A DNA stretch of 64,000 nucleotides from DQWO01 sp964478545. GTDB taxonomy: Bacteria; Desulfobacterota; Anaeroferrophillalia; Anaeroferrophillales; Anaeroferrophillaceae. Each line of letters begins with the position of its first letter. Positions within the stretch are counted from its first letter, which is position 1. The notes below the pieces were generated by a model, which was not told where the DNA came from, made no database searches, and was given only the letters and a program-made list of their open reading frames with translations. Position numbers and translations under genes: made by a program. The stretch spans positions 62,001-126,000 of the forward strand of contig CAYZIS010000003.1 of NCBI GenBank assembly GCA_964478545.1, read 5' to 3'. This document shows positions 16,525 to 25,432 of this stretch, in pieces.

Positions 16525-17886
16525 ATGAAGAAACTTTTTGGCACTGACGGGGTCAGAGGAATCGCCAATATGTATCCGATGACCGCGGAAATGGCCCTGC
16601 AAATTGGCCGAGCTACGGCCTATATCTGTAAGGAAAAAACACATCGACATCGTATTGTCATCGGCAAGGATACCCGATTGTCCGGATATATGCTTGAAAG
16701 TGCCCTGGTATCAGGGATTTGCTCCATGGGCGTTGATGTCCTGATTGTCGGCCCCATGCCCACTCCGGGGATTGCTTTTCTGACCCGCAGTATGAGGGCC
16801 GATGCCGGAATGGTAATCTCCGCCTCCCATAATCCTTTTCAGGATAATGGGATCAAGATTTTTTCCCGTGACGGTTTCAAGCTACCTGATCAAACGGAAG
16901 AAACTATTGAAAAACTAATTTTAAATAATACCATCAAGGATCTGCGCCCAACGGCAGATGAAGTGGGGAAGGCATTCAGGATTGATGATGCCATCGGTCG
17001 TTATATTGTCTTTCTAAAAAACACTTTTCCGACAGAACTGGATCTTGAAGGCCTGAAGCTGGTTATTGATTGTGCCAATGGAGCTGCGTATAAAATTGCC
17101 CCGGCTGTTTTTGAGGAACTGGGAGCTTCGGTTACGACTATCGGCATCAGCCCTAACGGTAAAAACATTAACGCTGATTGTGGTTCTTTGCATCCGGAAC
17201 GTTTAAAAGAGGAAGTTCTCAAAACCGGGGCCAACCTGGGAATCGCGTTTGACGGTGATGCCGACCGGGTAATATTTGTGGATGAGACAGGCGCTGAAAT
17301 TAACGGCGACCAGATCATGGCCATCTGCGCCCTGGAAATGGCCCGTCAAAACAAATTGGCAAAAAACACCGTGGTAGCAACCGTGATGAGCAATATGGGG
17401 TTGGAAAAAGCCCTGGAACCCCAGGGAATAAAAGTGGTCAGAACCCAGGTGGGTGACCGCTACGTCGTTGAAGAAATGCGCCGGCAGGGCTATAATTTTG
17501 GCGGTGAACAATCCGGCCACCTGATTTTCATGGATCACAATACCACTGGAGACGGGATACTTTCAGCCTTGCAATTATTAGCAGTGCTGGTTCAAACGGG
17601 TAAACCTCTATCAGAATTGGCCGAAGTAATGGTTACCTATCCCCAGCTTTTAAAAAATATTCCGGTGAAAAACAAACCGCCCCTGGAACAGGTGCCTGTT
17701 CTCCATCAGCGAATTAATGAAATTGAGCTGGAGATCCAGGGTCACGGCCGGTTGCTGGTTCGCTATTCCGGCACCGAAAATAAATTGCGGGTGATGATGG
17801 AGGGGGAAAGCATTGAACTGATTACCGGTCATGTAGACGAATTGGCCGAACTGGTTCGGCAAAATCTTGGTCAGGAGGAAGCATAA
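16525..17886 (+). CDS. glmM: Phosphoglucosamine mutase
   Basis: 453 residues, converting glucosamine-6-phosphate to glucosamine-1-phosphate for peptidoglycan and LPS precursors. The catalytic phosphoserine lies in ISASHNP (Ser101), the metal loop is DGDADR near residue 245, and the sugar-binding GGEQSGH and the phosphate-binding RYSGTENKLRVM are present. The start codon follows the cdaR stop with no gap; AAGGA inside the end of cdaR serves as the ribosome-binding site. GlmM is a known partner and inhibitor of CdaA. Confidence 0.96.
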   Translation: MKKLFGTDGVRGIANMYPMTAEMALQIGRATAYICKEKTHRHRIVIGKDTRLSGYMLESALVSGICSMGVDVLIVGPMPTPGIAFLTRSMRADAGMVISASHNPFQDNGIKIFSRDGFKLPDQTEETIEKLILNNTIKDLRPTADEVGKAFRIDDAIGRYIVFLKNTFPTELDLEGLKLVIDCANGAAYKIAPAVFEELGASVTTIGISPNGKNINADCGSLHPERLKEEVLKTGANLGIAFDGDADRVIFVDETGAEINGDQIMAICALEMARQNKLAKNTVVATVMSNMGLEKALEPQGIKVVRTQVGDRYVVEEMRRQGYNFGGEQSGHLIFMDHNTTGDGILSALQLLAVLVQTGKPLSELAEVMVTYPQLLKNIPVKNKPPLEQVPVLHQRINEIELEIQGHGRLLVRYSGTENKLRVMMEGESIELITGHVDELAELVRQNLGQEEA

Positions 17887-17891
17887 TCATC

Positions 17892-18605
17892 ATGGTTAAA
17901 CTGGGGATAAATATTGATCATGTGGCAACCATACGCCAGGCCCGGGGTATCAGCGAACCCGATCCGGTTGCCGCTGCCGTTTTGGCGGAGTTGGCCGGTG
18001 CGGATGGAATCACCATTCACCTGCGCGAAGACCGGCGTCATATCCAGGACCGTGATGTCTTCTTGCTGCGACAGATAATAAAAACAAGGATGAACCTGGA
18101 AATGGCCCTGGCTCCGGAAATTATCGCCATTGCTGAAGAAGTCAAACCCGAGAGCGTCACTCTGGTACCGGAAAAACGGGAAGAGCTGACCACCGAGGGT
18201 GGTCTTGATGTCATCGGTCAACAAAGCATGGTGGAAAATGCTGTCCGCCGTTTTCATGATCGCGATATTATCGTCAGCCTGTTCATTGATCCTGATCCAG
18301 ATCAGGTTAATGTCTCCAGCCAGGTTGGGGCTGATTTTATCGAGATTCACACCGGACGTTATTGCAATGCCGAAACAGCCAGTGAACGGGAACAGGAATT
18401 TAAAAATATCGAAACTGCCTGTGTTCTGGCTCGCAATTTCAATCTCGGGGTAAATGCGGGACATGGTTTGAATTATCGTAATGTTCAACCGATTGCCACT
18501 ATTCCCGGTATTTATGAGCTGAATATCGGCCATAGTATTATTGGCCGGGCAGTTCTGGTAGGATTGGAGAGAGCGGTTCGGGAAATGAAAGCCCTGCTGA
18601 CCTGA
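17892..18605 (+). CDS. pdxJ: Pyridoxine 5'-phosphate synthase
   Basis: 237 residues, catalysing the ring closure of 1-deoxyxylulose-5-phosphate and 3-amino-2-oxopropyl phosphate in vitamin B6 synthesis. The start LGINIDHVATIRQARG and the segments LREDRRHIQD, SVTLVPEKREELTTEGG and GLNYRNV are family hallmarks covering the active site. Length is normal. It lies 5 bases after glmM and 5 bases before acpS, in one operon. Confidence 0.96.
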   Translation: MVKLGINIDHVATIRQARGISEPDPVAAAVLAELAGADGITIHLREDRRHIQDRDVFLLRQIIKTRMNLEMALAPEIIAIAEEVKPESVTLVPEKREELTTEGGLDVIGQQSMVENAVRRFHDRDIIVSLFIDPDPDQVNVSSQVGADFIEIHTGRYCNAETASEREQEFKNIETACVLARNFNLGVNAGHGLNYRNVQPIATIPGIYELNIGHSIIGRAVLVGLERAVREMKALLT

Positions 18606-18610
18606 AAAAA

Positions 18611-19000
18611 ATGACCTCCATTAAAGGTATAGGCACTGATATTGTTAAAATCAGCCGCGTTGAAGAACTGATTTCCCGTTACAAAGATCGTTTTTTAAAG
18701 CGGCTTTTTTTACCGGAGGAGATCAAGTATTGCCAACCGAAAAAGTGTCCTGCCATCCATTTTGCCGCCCGCTTTGCCGCCAAGGAAGCCATGCTGAAAG
18801 CCTTGGGGACCGGCCTCAGCCAAGGAATAAGCTGGAAGGATATAGAAGTCTGCCGTCAACCCGGTACCGCACCTGAGTTTTCCTTTACTGGCCGGGTGGC
18901 TGAATTATGTCGGGAGCGGGGGATTACCGGCAGCCAGATCAGCCTCAGCCATGAGCAGGAGTTTGCCCTTGCCTTTGTAATTATTACTGGAGATCCATGA
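18611..19000 (+). CDS. acpS: Holo-[acyl-carrier-protein] synthase
   Basis: 129 residues. It transfers 4'-phosphopantetheine from CoA to acyl carrier protein. The magnesium-binding motif GIGTDIVKISRVEEL and the second motif FAARFAAKEAMLKALGTGL are intact, as is SLSHEQEFALAFV at the C-terminus. Its TGA overlaps the next start (ATGATGA), which indicates coupled translation with the NAD(P)HX repair gene. Confidence 0.95.
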   Translation: MTSIKGIGTDIVKISRVEELISRYKDRFLKRLFLPEEIKYCQPKKCPAIHFAARFAAKEAMLKALGTGLSQGISWKDIEVCRQPGTAPEFSFTGRVAELCRERGITGSQISLSHEQEFALAFVIITGDP

Positions 19001-20568
19001 TGAAATTAGTTACCGCCAGACAGATGCGTGAGCTTGACGCCAGAACCATTAATGAAGTGGGAGTACCCGGCGTGGTGCTGATGGAACTGGCCGGACAGAG
19101 TGCGTTTAAATATCTCGAAGAACAAAACTGGTTGCCTTCAAAAAACCATCCTGTTTTAATTCTCGCCGGCAAAGGCAATAATGGTGGAGATGCCTTGGTG
19201 GTGGCCCGCTGGCTGCGGCTGGCTGGCTATACAAACATTATGGTTGTCCTGTTGGCCGAAGCGACCTTGATAGGTGGAAATGCCAGGACCAATCTGGAGT
19301 GCTATCAGAACTTGGGTGGATTAGTCACTGAAGTTACCACTATTGATGCCTGGAAAAGTTTTTGCCGGGAGCCGGAACAATTTAGCCTGATTATTGACGG
19401 AATTCTCGGTACCGGTCTTAAGAGTGAACTCCGGGGTTTGTATGCGGCGGTTATTGCCATGGTCAACAATAAGTTGGGCGAGCATGTCCTGGCTCTGGAT
19501 ATTCCCTCGGGCCTTCATGCCGACCGGGGAGTGCCATTGGGGGATGCGGTCAAAGCCGATGCCACCGTAACTTTTGGCTATGGAAAAACCGGTCTCTTTG
19601 TCTATCCCGGGAAAGAATATGCCGGGGAAATTAAAATTATCGATATTGGTATTCCAGCGTTCTTTCTTGATTCTCTGAAGACCACGCAGCTGCTTACTGC
19701 TACCGCCTGCCGAAAATTGCTGCCAGCGCCACCGGCGTTAAACAGCCACAAGGGAAATCGAGGTCATCTCCTGACTATTGCCGGTTCCCGGGGGAAATCC
19801 GGGGCTGCACTTTATGCCGCCTATAGCGCTTTGAAAACTGGTTGCGGTCTCTCAACCTTAGCCACCCCATTATTCCTGGCTGCCAGCATAGAAGGCCGAA
19901 TTCCGGAATTAATGATGACGCCCATAGCCGATGATGGTCAAGGACGGGTAGGGGAGATGAACCTCTCCGACATCGAGAAAATCTGCTTGGGAAAACAGGC
20001 TATTGCCGTTGGTCCCGGGCTAGGCACCCAGACCGAAGCCCGTGAATTAATTATTAAACTTCTGAAAAATATTCCCATTCCCATGGTTCTTGATGCGGAT
20101 GCCCTTACGGTTTTAGCTCTAAACCTGGAAGTACTGGCACAAAGAAAAGCTGCAGTTATTCTCACTCCACACCCGGGAGAGATGTCCAGACTGCTGAAGA
20201 TCCCCACCCGGGAAGTCCAGCAAAATCGCCTCGAACTGGCCCGTGATTTTGCCTGCCAGCATAATGTTTACCTGGTTCTCAAAGGAGCCGGAACCATCAT
20301 TGCCGCCCCGGATGGCAACACCGCCATTAACAGCAGTGGCAATCAATACCTGGCAACCGCTGGATCCGGTGATATCTTAACCGGCATTATCGGCAGCTTT
20401 CTGTCCCAGGGATTATCTCCCCTGTCAGCCTGCCATCTGGGAGTCTATGTTCATGGCCTGACCGCTGATATGCTGGCTAAAGCTGGGAACAACCATGGCA
20501 TAACCGCAGGCGATCTGCTCCGAACCATCCCCCAGGCATTAACAGCAATAGAGAAAAACGTCTGCTGA
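18997..20568 (+). CDS. nnr: Bifunctional NAD(P)H-hydrate epimerase / ADP-dependent NAD(P)H-hydrate dehydratase
   Basis: 523 residues combining both steps of hydrated NAD(P)H repair. The YjeF_N epimerase domain (1 to about 215) has ILAGKGNNGGDALVVAR and ALDIPSGLHAD. The ribokinase-like dehydratase domain (about 230-515) has SHKGNRGHLLTIAGSRGKSG, GPGLGT, DADALT, LTPHPGEMSRL and the ATP-binding GSGDILTGIIGSFLSQGL. Either of two adjacent ATGs (18997 or 19000) may be used. It is the last gene of the ftsH-to-nnr run. Confidence 0.95.
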   Translation: MMKLVTARQMRELDARTINEVGVPGVVLMELAGQSAFKYLEEQNWLPSKNHPVLILAGKGNNGGDALVVARWLRLAGYTNIMVVLLAEATLIGGNARTNLECYQNLGGLVTEVTTIDAWKSFCREPEQFSLIIDGILGTGLKSELRGLYAAVIAMVNNKLGEHVLALDIPSGLHADRGVPLGDAVKADATVTFGYGKTGLFVYPGKEYAGEIKIIDIGIPAFFLDSLKTTQLLTATACRKLLPAPPALNSHKGNRGHLLTIAGSRGKSGAALYAAYSALKTGCGLSTLATPLFLAASIEGRIPELMMTPIADDGQGRVGEMNLSDIEKICLGKQAIAVGPGLGTQTEARELIIKLLKNIPIPMVLDADALTVLALNLEVLAQRKAAVILTPHPGEMSRLLKIPTREVQQNRLELARDFACQHNVYLVLKGAGTIIAAPDGNTAINSSGNQYLATAGSGDILTGIIGSFLSQGLSPLSACHLGVYVHGLTADMLAKAGNNHGITAGDLLRTIPQALTAIEKNVC

Positions 20569-20618
20569 TATGTGTCAGGGCCTGATTTTCACCATAGTTA
20601 GGAACACTCCTGCACCAT

Positions 20619-20646
20619 TTGACTAATCTGGTTTTGCTGATACACT
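20619..20646 (+). promoter_or_regulatory. Possible sigma-70 promoter for the CBS/hpf genes
   Basis: TTGACT (20619-20624) is followed after 16 bases by TACACT (20641-20646), with the first downstream gene at 20700. It is a reasonable but unverified match in a short intergenic gap after nnr. Confidence 0.35.
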
Positions 20647-20699
20647 ATAAGGAAGAGGAGTTATTTGTAAGCCAGTGATCATGGAGAAAGGGGGATCCT

Positions 20700-21246
20700 A
20701 TGTCTGTGGGTAAATTCTGCAATCGTGAAGTGGTGATCGTTGAAACTACGGCAACAATCATTGAAACAGCCCAAATCATGCGCCATCACCATGTTGGCAA
20801 TTTGGTCGTTGTTGATCAACGCAGCGACAAACCGGAACCCATCGGCATTGTCACTGACCGGGATATTGTCATTTCCGTCATTGCAGCACAGGTGGATATG
20901 TCATCTTTAACTGTCGGCGATCTCATGAGCGGTGAACTGATTACCGCCGAAGAGAATGATGGGTTTCCAGCGGATGCGTGGAGGAGGAATAAGACGGTTG
21001 CCGGTGGTGGATGCCGCCGGAGCATTGGTTGGAATTATCACCGTTGATGAGATTCTGAAACTGCTCCACAAAAGCAACGAAAGGATTGTTCTGAATCTGA
21101 AATTGCCTAAGGTAAATAGGCGGGAGGAGCGTTTATGCAAGTACCATTGCAGATTAGTTTTCGCAACATGGATCCATCAGCGACCGTTGAGGCCGCGATC
21201 AGAGAAAGAGCGGGTAAAATGGATCAGTGGCATGATCAGATCATGA
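20700..21246 (+). pseudogene. CBS-domain protein, frameshifted
   Basis: The first frame (20700-21047) gives a normal CBS half: MRHHHVGNLVVVDQRSDKPE, IGIVTDRDIVISVIAA, then VGDLMSGELITAEENDG. After about 20962 it becomes nonsense (FPADAWRRNKTVAGGG). The lost second CBS motif reappears in another frame: RMRGGGIRRLPVVDAAGALV followed by GIITVDEILKLLHKS. About four codons expected between DG and QRM (a V-F-x-T-L-like stretch) are also missing. A deletion of roughly 13 bases near 20960 would explain both. The second frame runs on to 21246 past the hpf start, so the original end is unclear. An intact CBS gene exists at 27373. Confidence 0.8.
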
Positions 21247-21701
21247 GTTGTCAGGTCATGGTTGAGGCGCCGCATAAACACCATGAAAAAGGGAAACTAT
21301 ACCATGTGCGGATTGATGTTACTCTGCCTGGCGCTGAACTGGTGGTTAACCGGGAGCCTGACCTTCACCAGGCCCACCAGGATGTCTATGTAGCAGTGCG
21401 CGATGCGTTTCTGGCCATGCAGCGGCAACTGGAAAATTATGTTAACCGGCGACGGGGAGAGGTAAAAACCCATGAGGTTTCACCTCATGGCCGGGTATCG
21501 CAGTTATTCCCCGACCAAGGGTACGGCATCATAGAAACGGCTGATGGACGGGAAGTGTATTTTCACGAACACAGTGTGTTAAACCTGGATTTCAAGAAAA
21601 TCGAAATTGGTGCTGAAGTCAGGTTTAGTGAAGAGCAGGGCGATCAAGGACCTCAGGCCAGCAGCGTGAGTGTGGTGGGCAAATATCATATTGTCGGCTA
21701 G
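21135..21701 (+). CDS. hpf: Ribosome hibernation factor (HPF/RaiA) fused to a cold-shock-like domain
   Basis: 188 residues starting after AGGAG. Residues 1-110 are an HPF/RaiA domain (LQISFRNMDPSATVEAAIRE, KLYHVRIDVTLPGAELVVNR, then VYVAVRDAFLAMQRQLENYV), which binds the 30S subunit and silences ribosomes. Residues 118-185 are an OB-fold cold-shock-like domain (HGRVSQLFPDQGYGIIETAD, GREVYFHEHSVLN, VRFSEEQGDQGPQA) replacing the usual dimerisation tail. The GYGIIET and VYFHEHSV strands correspond to the RNP1/RNP2 RNA-binding strands, with a tyrosine where Csp has GFGFI. It probably binds ribosomes under stress. Confidence 0.9.
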   Translation: MQVPLQISFRNMDPSATVEAAIRERAGKMDQWHDQIMSCQVMVEAPHKHHEKGKLYHVRIDVTLPGAELVVNREPDLHQAHQDVYVAVRDAFLAMQRQLENYVNRRRGEVKTHEVSPHGRVSQLFPDQGYGIIETADGREVYFHEHSVLNLDFKKIEIGAEVRFSEEQGDQGPQASSVSVVGKYHIVG

Positions 21702-21724
21702 CAGCCGACAAGGGTAAAAATACT

Positions 21725-21838
21725 TTAGCTAAGTTGTTTTTTCCTCTGTTCACGGATGCCGATGATAAAATAGGAGGTCAAAACCAAAAACACAATAAAT
21801 GCCGGTCCAAGCTTGAAACCTGTTTGAATGATTTCCAT
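21725..21838 (-). CDS. Single-pass small membrane protein, 37 residues
   Basis: An AAAGGAG ribosome-binding site ends 5 bases before the ATG at 21838 and fixes this start; the longer 66-residue reading has no such site. The protein (MEIIQTGFKLGPAFIVFLVL, then TSYFIIGIREQRKKQLS) is one transmembrane helix with a positively charged cytoplasmic tail. I recognise no family. It is divergent from the PEBP gene, whose start is 40 bases away, so the two probably share a control region. This is a good candidate for an overlooked real small gene. Confidence 0.6.
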   Translation of the reverse strand: MEIIQTGFKLGPAFIVFLVLTSYFIIGIREQRKKQLS

Positions 21839-21878
21839 ATTAACTCCTTTCAAAAATAATATAATACAAGGAATTACG

Positions 21879-22445
21879 ATGGGATGCAAGGTAAATTGTT
21901 CCTGGTGTTGGCGGTTGACGATCATCCTGACCGGAGTGCTGGTGATCGGCTGGCTGCAGCCGATTGAGGCGGCTAACCTTGGAGGTGAGCTTATGGAATT
22001 GAAAAGTACTGCATTTGCTCAAGGTGGCAAAATCCCCGGCCGCTATACATGTGACGGTCAAGATATCTCTCCCCCTCTGGAGTGGGGGGCTGTGCCGACC
22101 GGGACCGAAAGCCTGGCCATTATCTGTGATGACCCGGATGCTCCGGTGGGAACCTGGGTTCACTGGATATACTATGATATCCCTGCCGGAGTGACGCGGT
22201 TGCCGGAGCAGATCCGCGCCGAGGAGCGGCCGGCAACCGGGGGGCTCCAGGGAATCAATGATTTTCGTCAGGTTGGCTATGGTGGACCCTGCCCCCCGGG
22301 AGGGACACACCGCTACTATTTCAAAATTTTTGCCTTGGATGCCATGCTCAATCTACCGGTGGAAACCACTAAACCCCAATTGCTCAAAGTGATGAACGGG
22401 CATATTCTGGGCCAAGCTGAATTGATGGGGGTATATCATAGGTAA
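21879..22445 (+). CDS. YbhB/YbcL-type phosphatidylethanolamine-binding-like protein, exported
   Basis: 188 residues. A hydrophobic N-terminal segment (WRLTIILTGVLVIGWLQPIE, ending EAA) suggests export. The PEBP core follows: FAQGGKIPGRYTCDGQDISP, PLEWGAVPTGTESLAII, then CDDPDAPVGTWVHWIYYDIP, with the conserved DPDAP and GGTHRYYFKIFALD ligand-pocket motifs. The bacterial family has no firmly established function. Two cysteines in the leader (NCSWCW) are unusual. AAGGA precedes the ATG. Confidence 0.88.
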   Translation: MGCKVNCSWCWRLTIILTGVLVIGWLQPIEAANLGGELMELKSTAFAQGGKIPGRYTCDGQDISPPLEWGAVPTGTESLAIICDDPDAPVGTWVHWIYYDIPAGVTRLPEQIRAEERPATGGLQGINDFRQVGYGGPCPPGGTHRYYFKIFALDAMLNLPVETTKPQLLKVMNGHILGQAELMGVYHR

Positions 22446-22546
22446 ATGGGGGCAGCTTGACCGACGGTTGCCAGTGACGGTTTAGGGGAAAACAGATGTT
22501 TATCGTTCATCTTTTCAGATAATAATCTGGTTTATCGGAAGAACTC

Positions 22547-24271
22547 ATGGATGTTGCCCACCTAATTGCCCTGGCTCGGGGGGATGAAAAAGTTGATCTG
22601 GTATTGACCAACCTGCATCTCATCGAGGTTGTTTCAGGCGAAATTTTTCCTACCGAAATTGCCATTGCCGAAAACATGATTGTTGGTATCGGACCCGGTT
22701 ATCGAGGCCATGACGCCATTGATCTTCAAGGTCGTTTTGTTTGTCCCGGTTTCATTGATGCCCATGTGCATGTGGAAAGCTCCATGGTGCATCCCCGCGA
22801 GTTTGCCCGTGCCGTGGTTCCCCATGGAGTGACCTCGGTGGTGAGTAATCCCCATGAGATTGCCAATGTTCTTGGTCTCGCCGGAATTTATTTTATGATT
22901 GCCGATGGCAAAAATGCTCCTCTAGAAATCTATATCACTGTTCCGGCTTGTGTTCCGGCAACACATCTGGCAACCTCGGGAGCCAGGTTGTCACTGGCAA
23001 AGATCAAACAGCTACGTACAGAACCACAGGTGATCGGGCTTGGAGAAGTGATGGACATGCAGGGGGTGGTTTCCGGTGATCAGCGGGTGCTGGCTGAACT
23101 GAATGTTTTTCGGGGGGAGAAGATTGATGGCCACTGTCCGGGACTGCGGGGTCAGGCACTGAACGCCTATATTGCCCCCGGCATCTCCTCCGATCACGAA
23201 TGTACCACGATTGAGGAGGCTCAGGAAAAACTACGAGCCGGGATGAGCATATTTATCCGCGAGGGAAGTGCGGCCCGTAATCTCCAGGCCCTGGTTCCGA
23301 TGATTACCCCGGAAAATGAGCGCTGGCTTTCTTTTTGTACTGATGATCGACAGCCTGTCGACCTGCTGGATGAGGGATCCATTGACCACTTAGTGCGCCA
23401 GGCAATAGGAGAAGGAATATCGCCGATGACGGCGATTCGAATGGCCACCGTAAATCCAGCAGTACACTTCCGTTTGGACGACCGGGGCGTTGTTGCCCCT
23501 AGTCGTCGGGCTGATCTGATAGTCTTCAGCGACTTGCAGATGGTAGAACCGGAGCTGGTGTTTCAGAATGGAGTGCTGCAGGCCCGTAATGGGGCTTTGT
23601 TGCCAGCCGGCCTGGGCTCAGAGATAGTGGAAACAGAGCGACAGGTGCGGGACACGGTGCATGTGGATTGGTCCGGGATGGATTGGCGCATCCCCGTACA
23701 AGGGAAGCGGATGCGGGTCATTGGGGCCGTGCCTGACCAGCTGCTCACCGAGACACTGATTATGGCGCCGTCGATCAGCGATGGTCTGGCGGTTGCCGAT
23801 CCGGGGAAAGATTTGTTGAAAATTGTGGTCATTGAGCGCCACCATGCATCGGGCCGGGTTGGTCGGGGTTTTGTTCATGGCTTTGGTTTGAAAAAAGGAG
23901 CGATGGCCAGTACGGTGGCCCATGATCATCACAATCTTATGGTAGTTGGTGTCGATGATCTGTCATTGGAGACGGCTGCCCGGGCAGTGGCCTCCAGCGG
24001 TGGCGGCCAGGCTGTCGCCGTTGGAGAACAAGTCCTTGCCTGCTTGCCATTGCCTCTTGCCGGACTGATGTCCGCTTCCCCGATCGAGGAGGTCCGCTTC
24101 CAAGTTGATTCATTGAACAATGAGGCTTGGAATCTGGGATCGTCATTGCATGATCCATTTATGACTATGAGTTTTCTCGGACTCGAGGTTATCCCCTCAC
24201 TCAAATTGACTGACCGTGGTCTGGTAGATGTGGAACACCAATGTTTTGTTCCCCTGTTTACCGATTCCTGA
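22547..24271 (+). CDS. ade: Adenine deaminase
   Basis: 574 residues of the amidohydrolase superfamily, converting adenine to hypoxanthine and ammonia. The metal-binding motif FIDAHVHVESSMVHP is near residue 70, with further ligands in GHCPGL and SSDHECTT (around residues 195-215). The carboxy-terminal Ade domain includes DHHNLMVVGVDD and SLHDPFMTMSFLGLEVIPSL. Length matches the family. The purine phosphoribosyltransferase-like gene follows 31 bases downstream, so the pair probably salvages adenine through hypoxanthine. Confidence 0.95.
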   Translation: MDVAHLIALARGDEKVDLVLTNLHLIEVVSGEIFPTEIAIAENMIVGIGPGYRGHDAIDLQGRFVCPGFIDAHVHVESSMVHPREFARAVVPHGVTSVVSNPHEIANVLGLAGIYFMIADGKNAPLEIYITVPACVPATHLATSGARLSLAKIKQLRTEPQVIGLGEVMDMQGVVSGDQRVLAELNVFRGEKIDGHCPGLRGQALNAYIAPGISSDHECTTIEEAQEKLRAGMSIFIREGSAARNLQALVPMITPENERWLSFCTDDRQPVDLLDEGSIDHLVRQAIGEGISPMTAIRMATVNPAVHFRLDDRGVVAPSRRADLIVFSDLQMVEPELVFQNGVLQARNGALLPAGLGSEIVETERQVRDTVHVDWSGMDWRIPVQGKRMRVIGAVPDQLLTETLIMAPSISDGLAVADPGKDLLKIVVIERHHASGRVGRGFVHGFGLKKGAMASTVAHDHHNLMVVGVDDLSLETAARAVASSGGGQAVAVGEQVLACLPLPLAGLMSASPIEEVRFQVDSLNNEAWNLGSSLHDPFMTMSFLGLEVIPSLKLTDRGLVDVEHQCFVPLFTDS

Positions 24272-24302
24272 AAATCTGAAAACAGCCAGGAGAATGTTCC
24301 AG

Positions 24303-24926
24303 ATGTCTTTGGTGTGTGAGCTGATAACCTGGAAAACGGTTCAACGACTGGCTCGTAGCCTGGCATTTAAACTTGTTGACGCTTCCTTCACTCCTGATAT
24401 AATTGTCGCCATTGGCCGAGGAGGTTGTGTACCGGCGCGTATTGTTGCCGATTATCTCCAGGTATTTCGGGTAACCTCAATCAAAATTGAACACTATACT
24501 ATGGGTGCCCAGCGACAGCGGCAGGCCCGGATCAGGTATCCCCTGACCGTTGATGTTTCCGGGATGAATGTTCTTATTGTCGATGATGTCAATGACAGTG
24601 GCGATACTTTGATATTGGCTAAAGAACATATTGATTCGCATGAGCCCAGAGAAATCCGGACGGCCGTTTTACATCATAAGATTGTCTCTCACTTCCAGCC
24701 TGATTTCGCCGCCCGGGGGATTGTCAAATGGCGCTGGCTCATCTATCCGTGGGCGGTCATTGAAGATCTTACCGGTTTTATCATGCAGATGGAAAATCAA
24801 CCGCTATCTCCGGTGAATATTGCCCAGCGACTTGAGCGCGATTACCACATCACTGTTTCGCGGGAAATGTTACATGATGTGTTGGCGCTGATGTCTTGGC
24901 ATCAAAACCATTCTCTCGACCAGTAA
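24303..24926 (+). CDS. Purine (hypoxanthine/xanthine-type) phosphoribosyltransferase-like protein
   Basis: 207 residues from the ATG at 24303, which is spaced correctly from AGGAG at 24288-24292; the ATG at 24294 is too close. The PRPP-binding motif VLIVDDVNDSGDTLILAKEH and the N-terminal DIIVAIGRGGCVPARIVADY are the type I PRTase signatures of the COG2236 group. The C-terminal ~50 residues (PLSPVNIAQRLERDYHITVS) are an extra helical segment. Product specificity is inferred from the neighbouring adenine deaminase, whose product hypoxanthine would be a fitting substrate. Confidence 0.85.
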   Translation: MSLVCELITWKTVQRLARSLAFKLVDASFTPDIIVAIGRGGCVPARIVADYLQVFRVTSIKIEHYTMGAQRQRQARIRYPLTVDVSGMNVLIVDDVNDSGDTLILAKEHIDSHEPREIRTAVLHHKIVSHFQPDFAARGIVKWRWLIYPWAVIEDLTGFIMQMENQPLSPVNIAQRLERDYHITVSREMLHDVLALMSWHQNHSLDQ

Positions 24927-25107
24927 AAGCTTTCCGATGTTGGGCCGCCACGGCGACCTGAGGAAGCTTATTACGAAACCGAGAAGTTTTCTGGTCTTGA
25001 CTTGCGGAAAACACCTGGATGCTTTCCTCATTGACAACTCAAGGGGAAGATCATTATTATAGCGCTTGTTGGGAGCAAACAGTCAAAAACATTCAAGGGA
25101 AAGTTCA

Positions 25108-25431
25108 ATGAAACTCAATATTGATGATTTGTCAGAAAAAGAATTGCTTGATTTAAACCACCGAATTGTTGAAAGATTGAAGTTCCTGGATTCGATGCAT
25201 GCTCATGCTGAAATGATGGAATTTAATATTGGTGAGAAAGTATCTTTCCATCTTTCCGGTAGAGATATACAAATTGGTGTTTTGGTTAAATACAATAAAA
25301 AAACTGTATCTGTAATCACTGAAGATGGAAGACGGTGGAATGTTTCACCTCATTTATTATCAAAAGTTGAAGATGAAAAAGTGGCACAGGGGCAAAAGAG
25401 GAGGGTAACTGAATTCAAAAATCCTTCTTGA
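25108..25431 (+). CDS. Conserved hypothetical protein with SH3/KOW-like segment
   Basis: 107 residues from the ATG at 25108, preceded by AAGGGAAAG. The first 45 residues are helical (DLSEKELLDLNHRIVERLKF) and the rest is a small beta domain (FNIGEKVSFHLSGRDIQIGV, then LVKYNKKTVSVITEDGRRWN, VSPHLLSKV) reminiscent of Tudor/KOW-type barrels. It resembles a widespread uncharacterised family often annotated only as hypothetical. It stops 1 base before an acetyltransferase gene. Confidence 0.75.
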   Translation: MKLNIDDLSEKELLDLNHRIVERLKFLDSMHAHAEMMEFNIGEKVSFHLSGRDIQIGVLVKYNKKTVSVITEDGRRWNVSPHLLSKVEDEKVAQGQKRRVTEFKNPS

Positions 25432-25432
25432 A

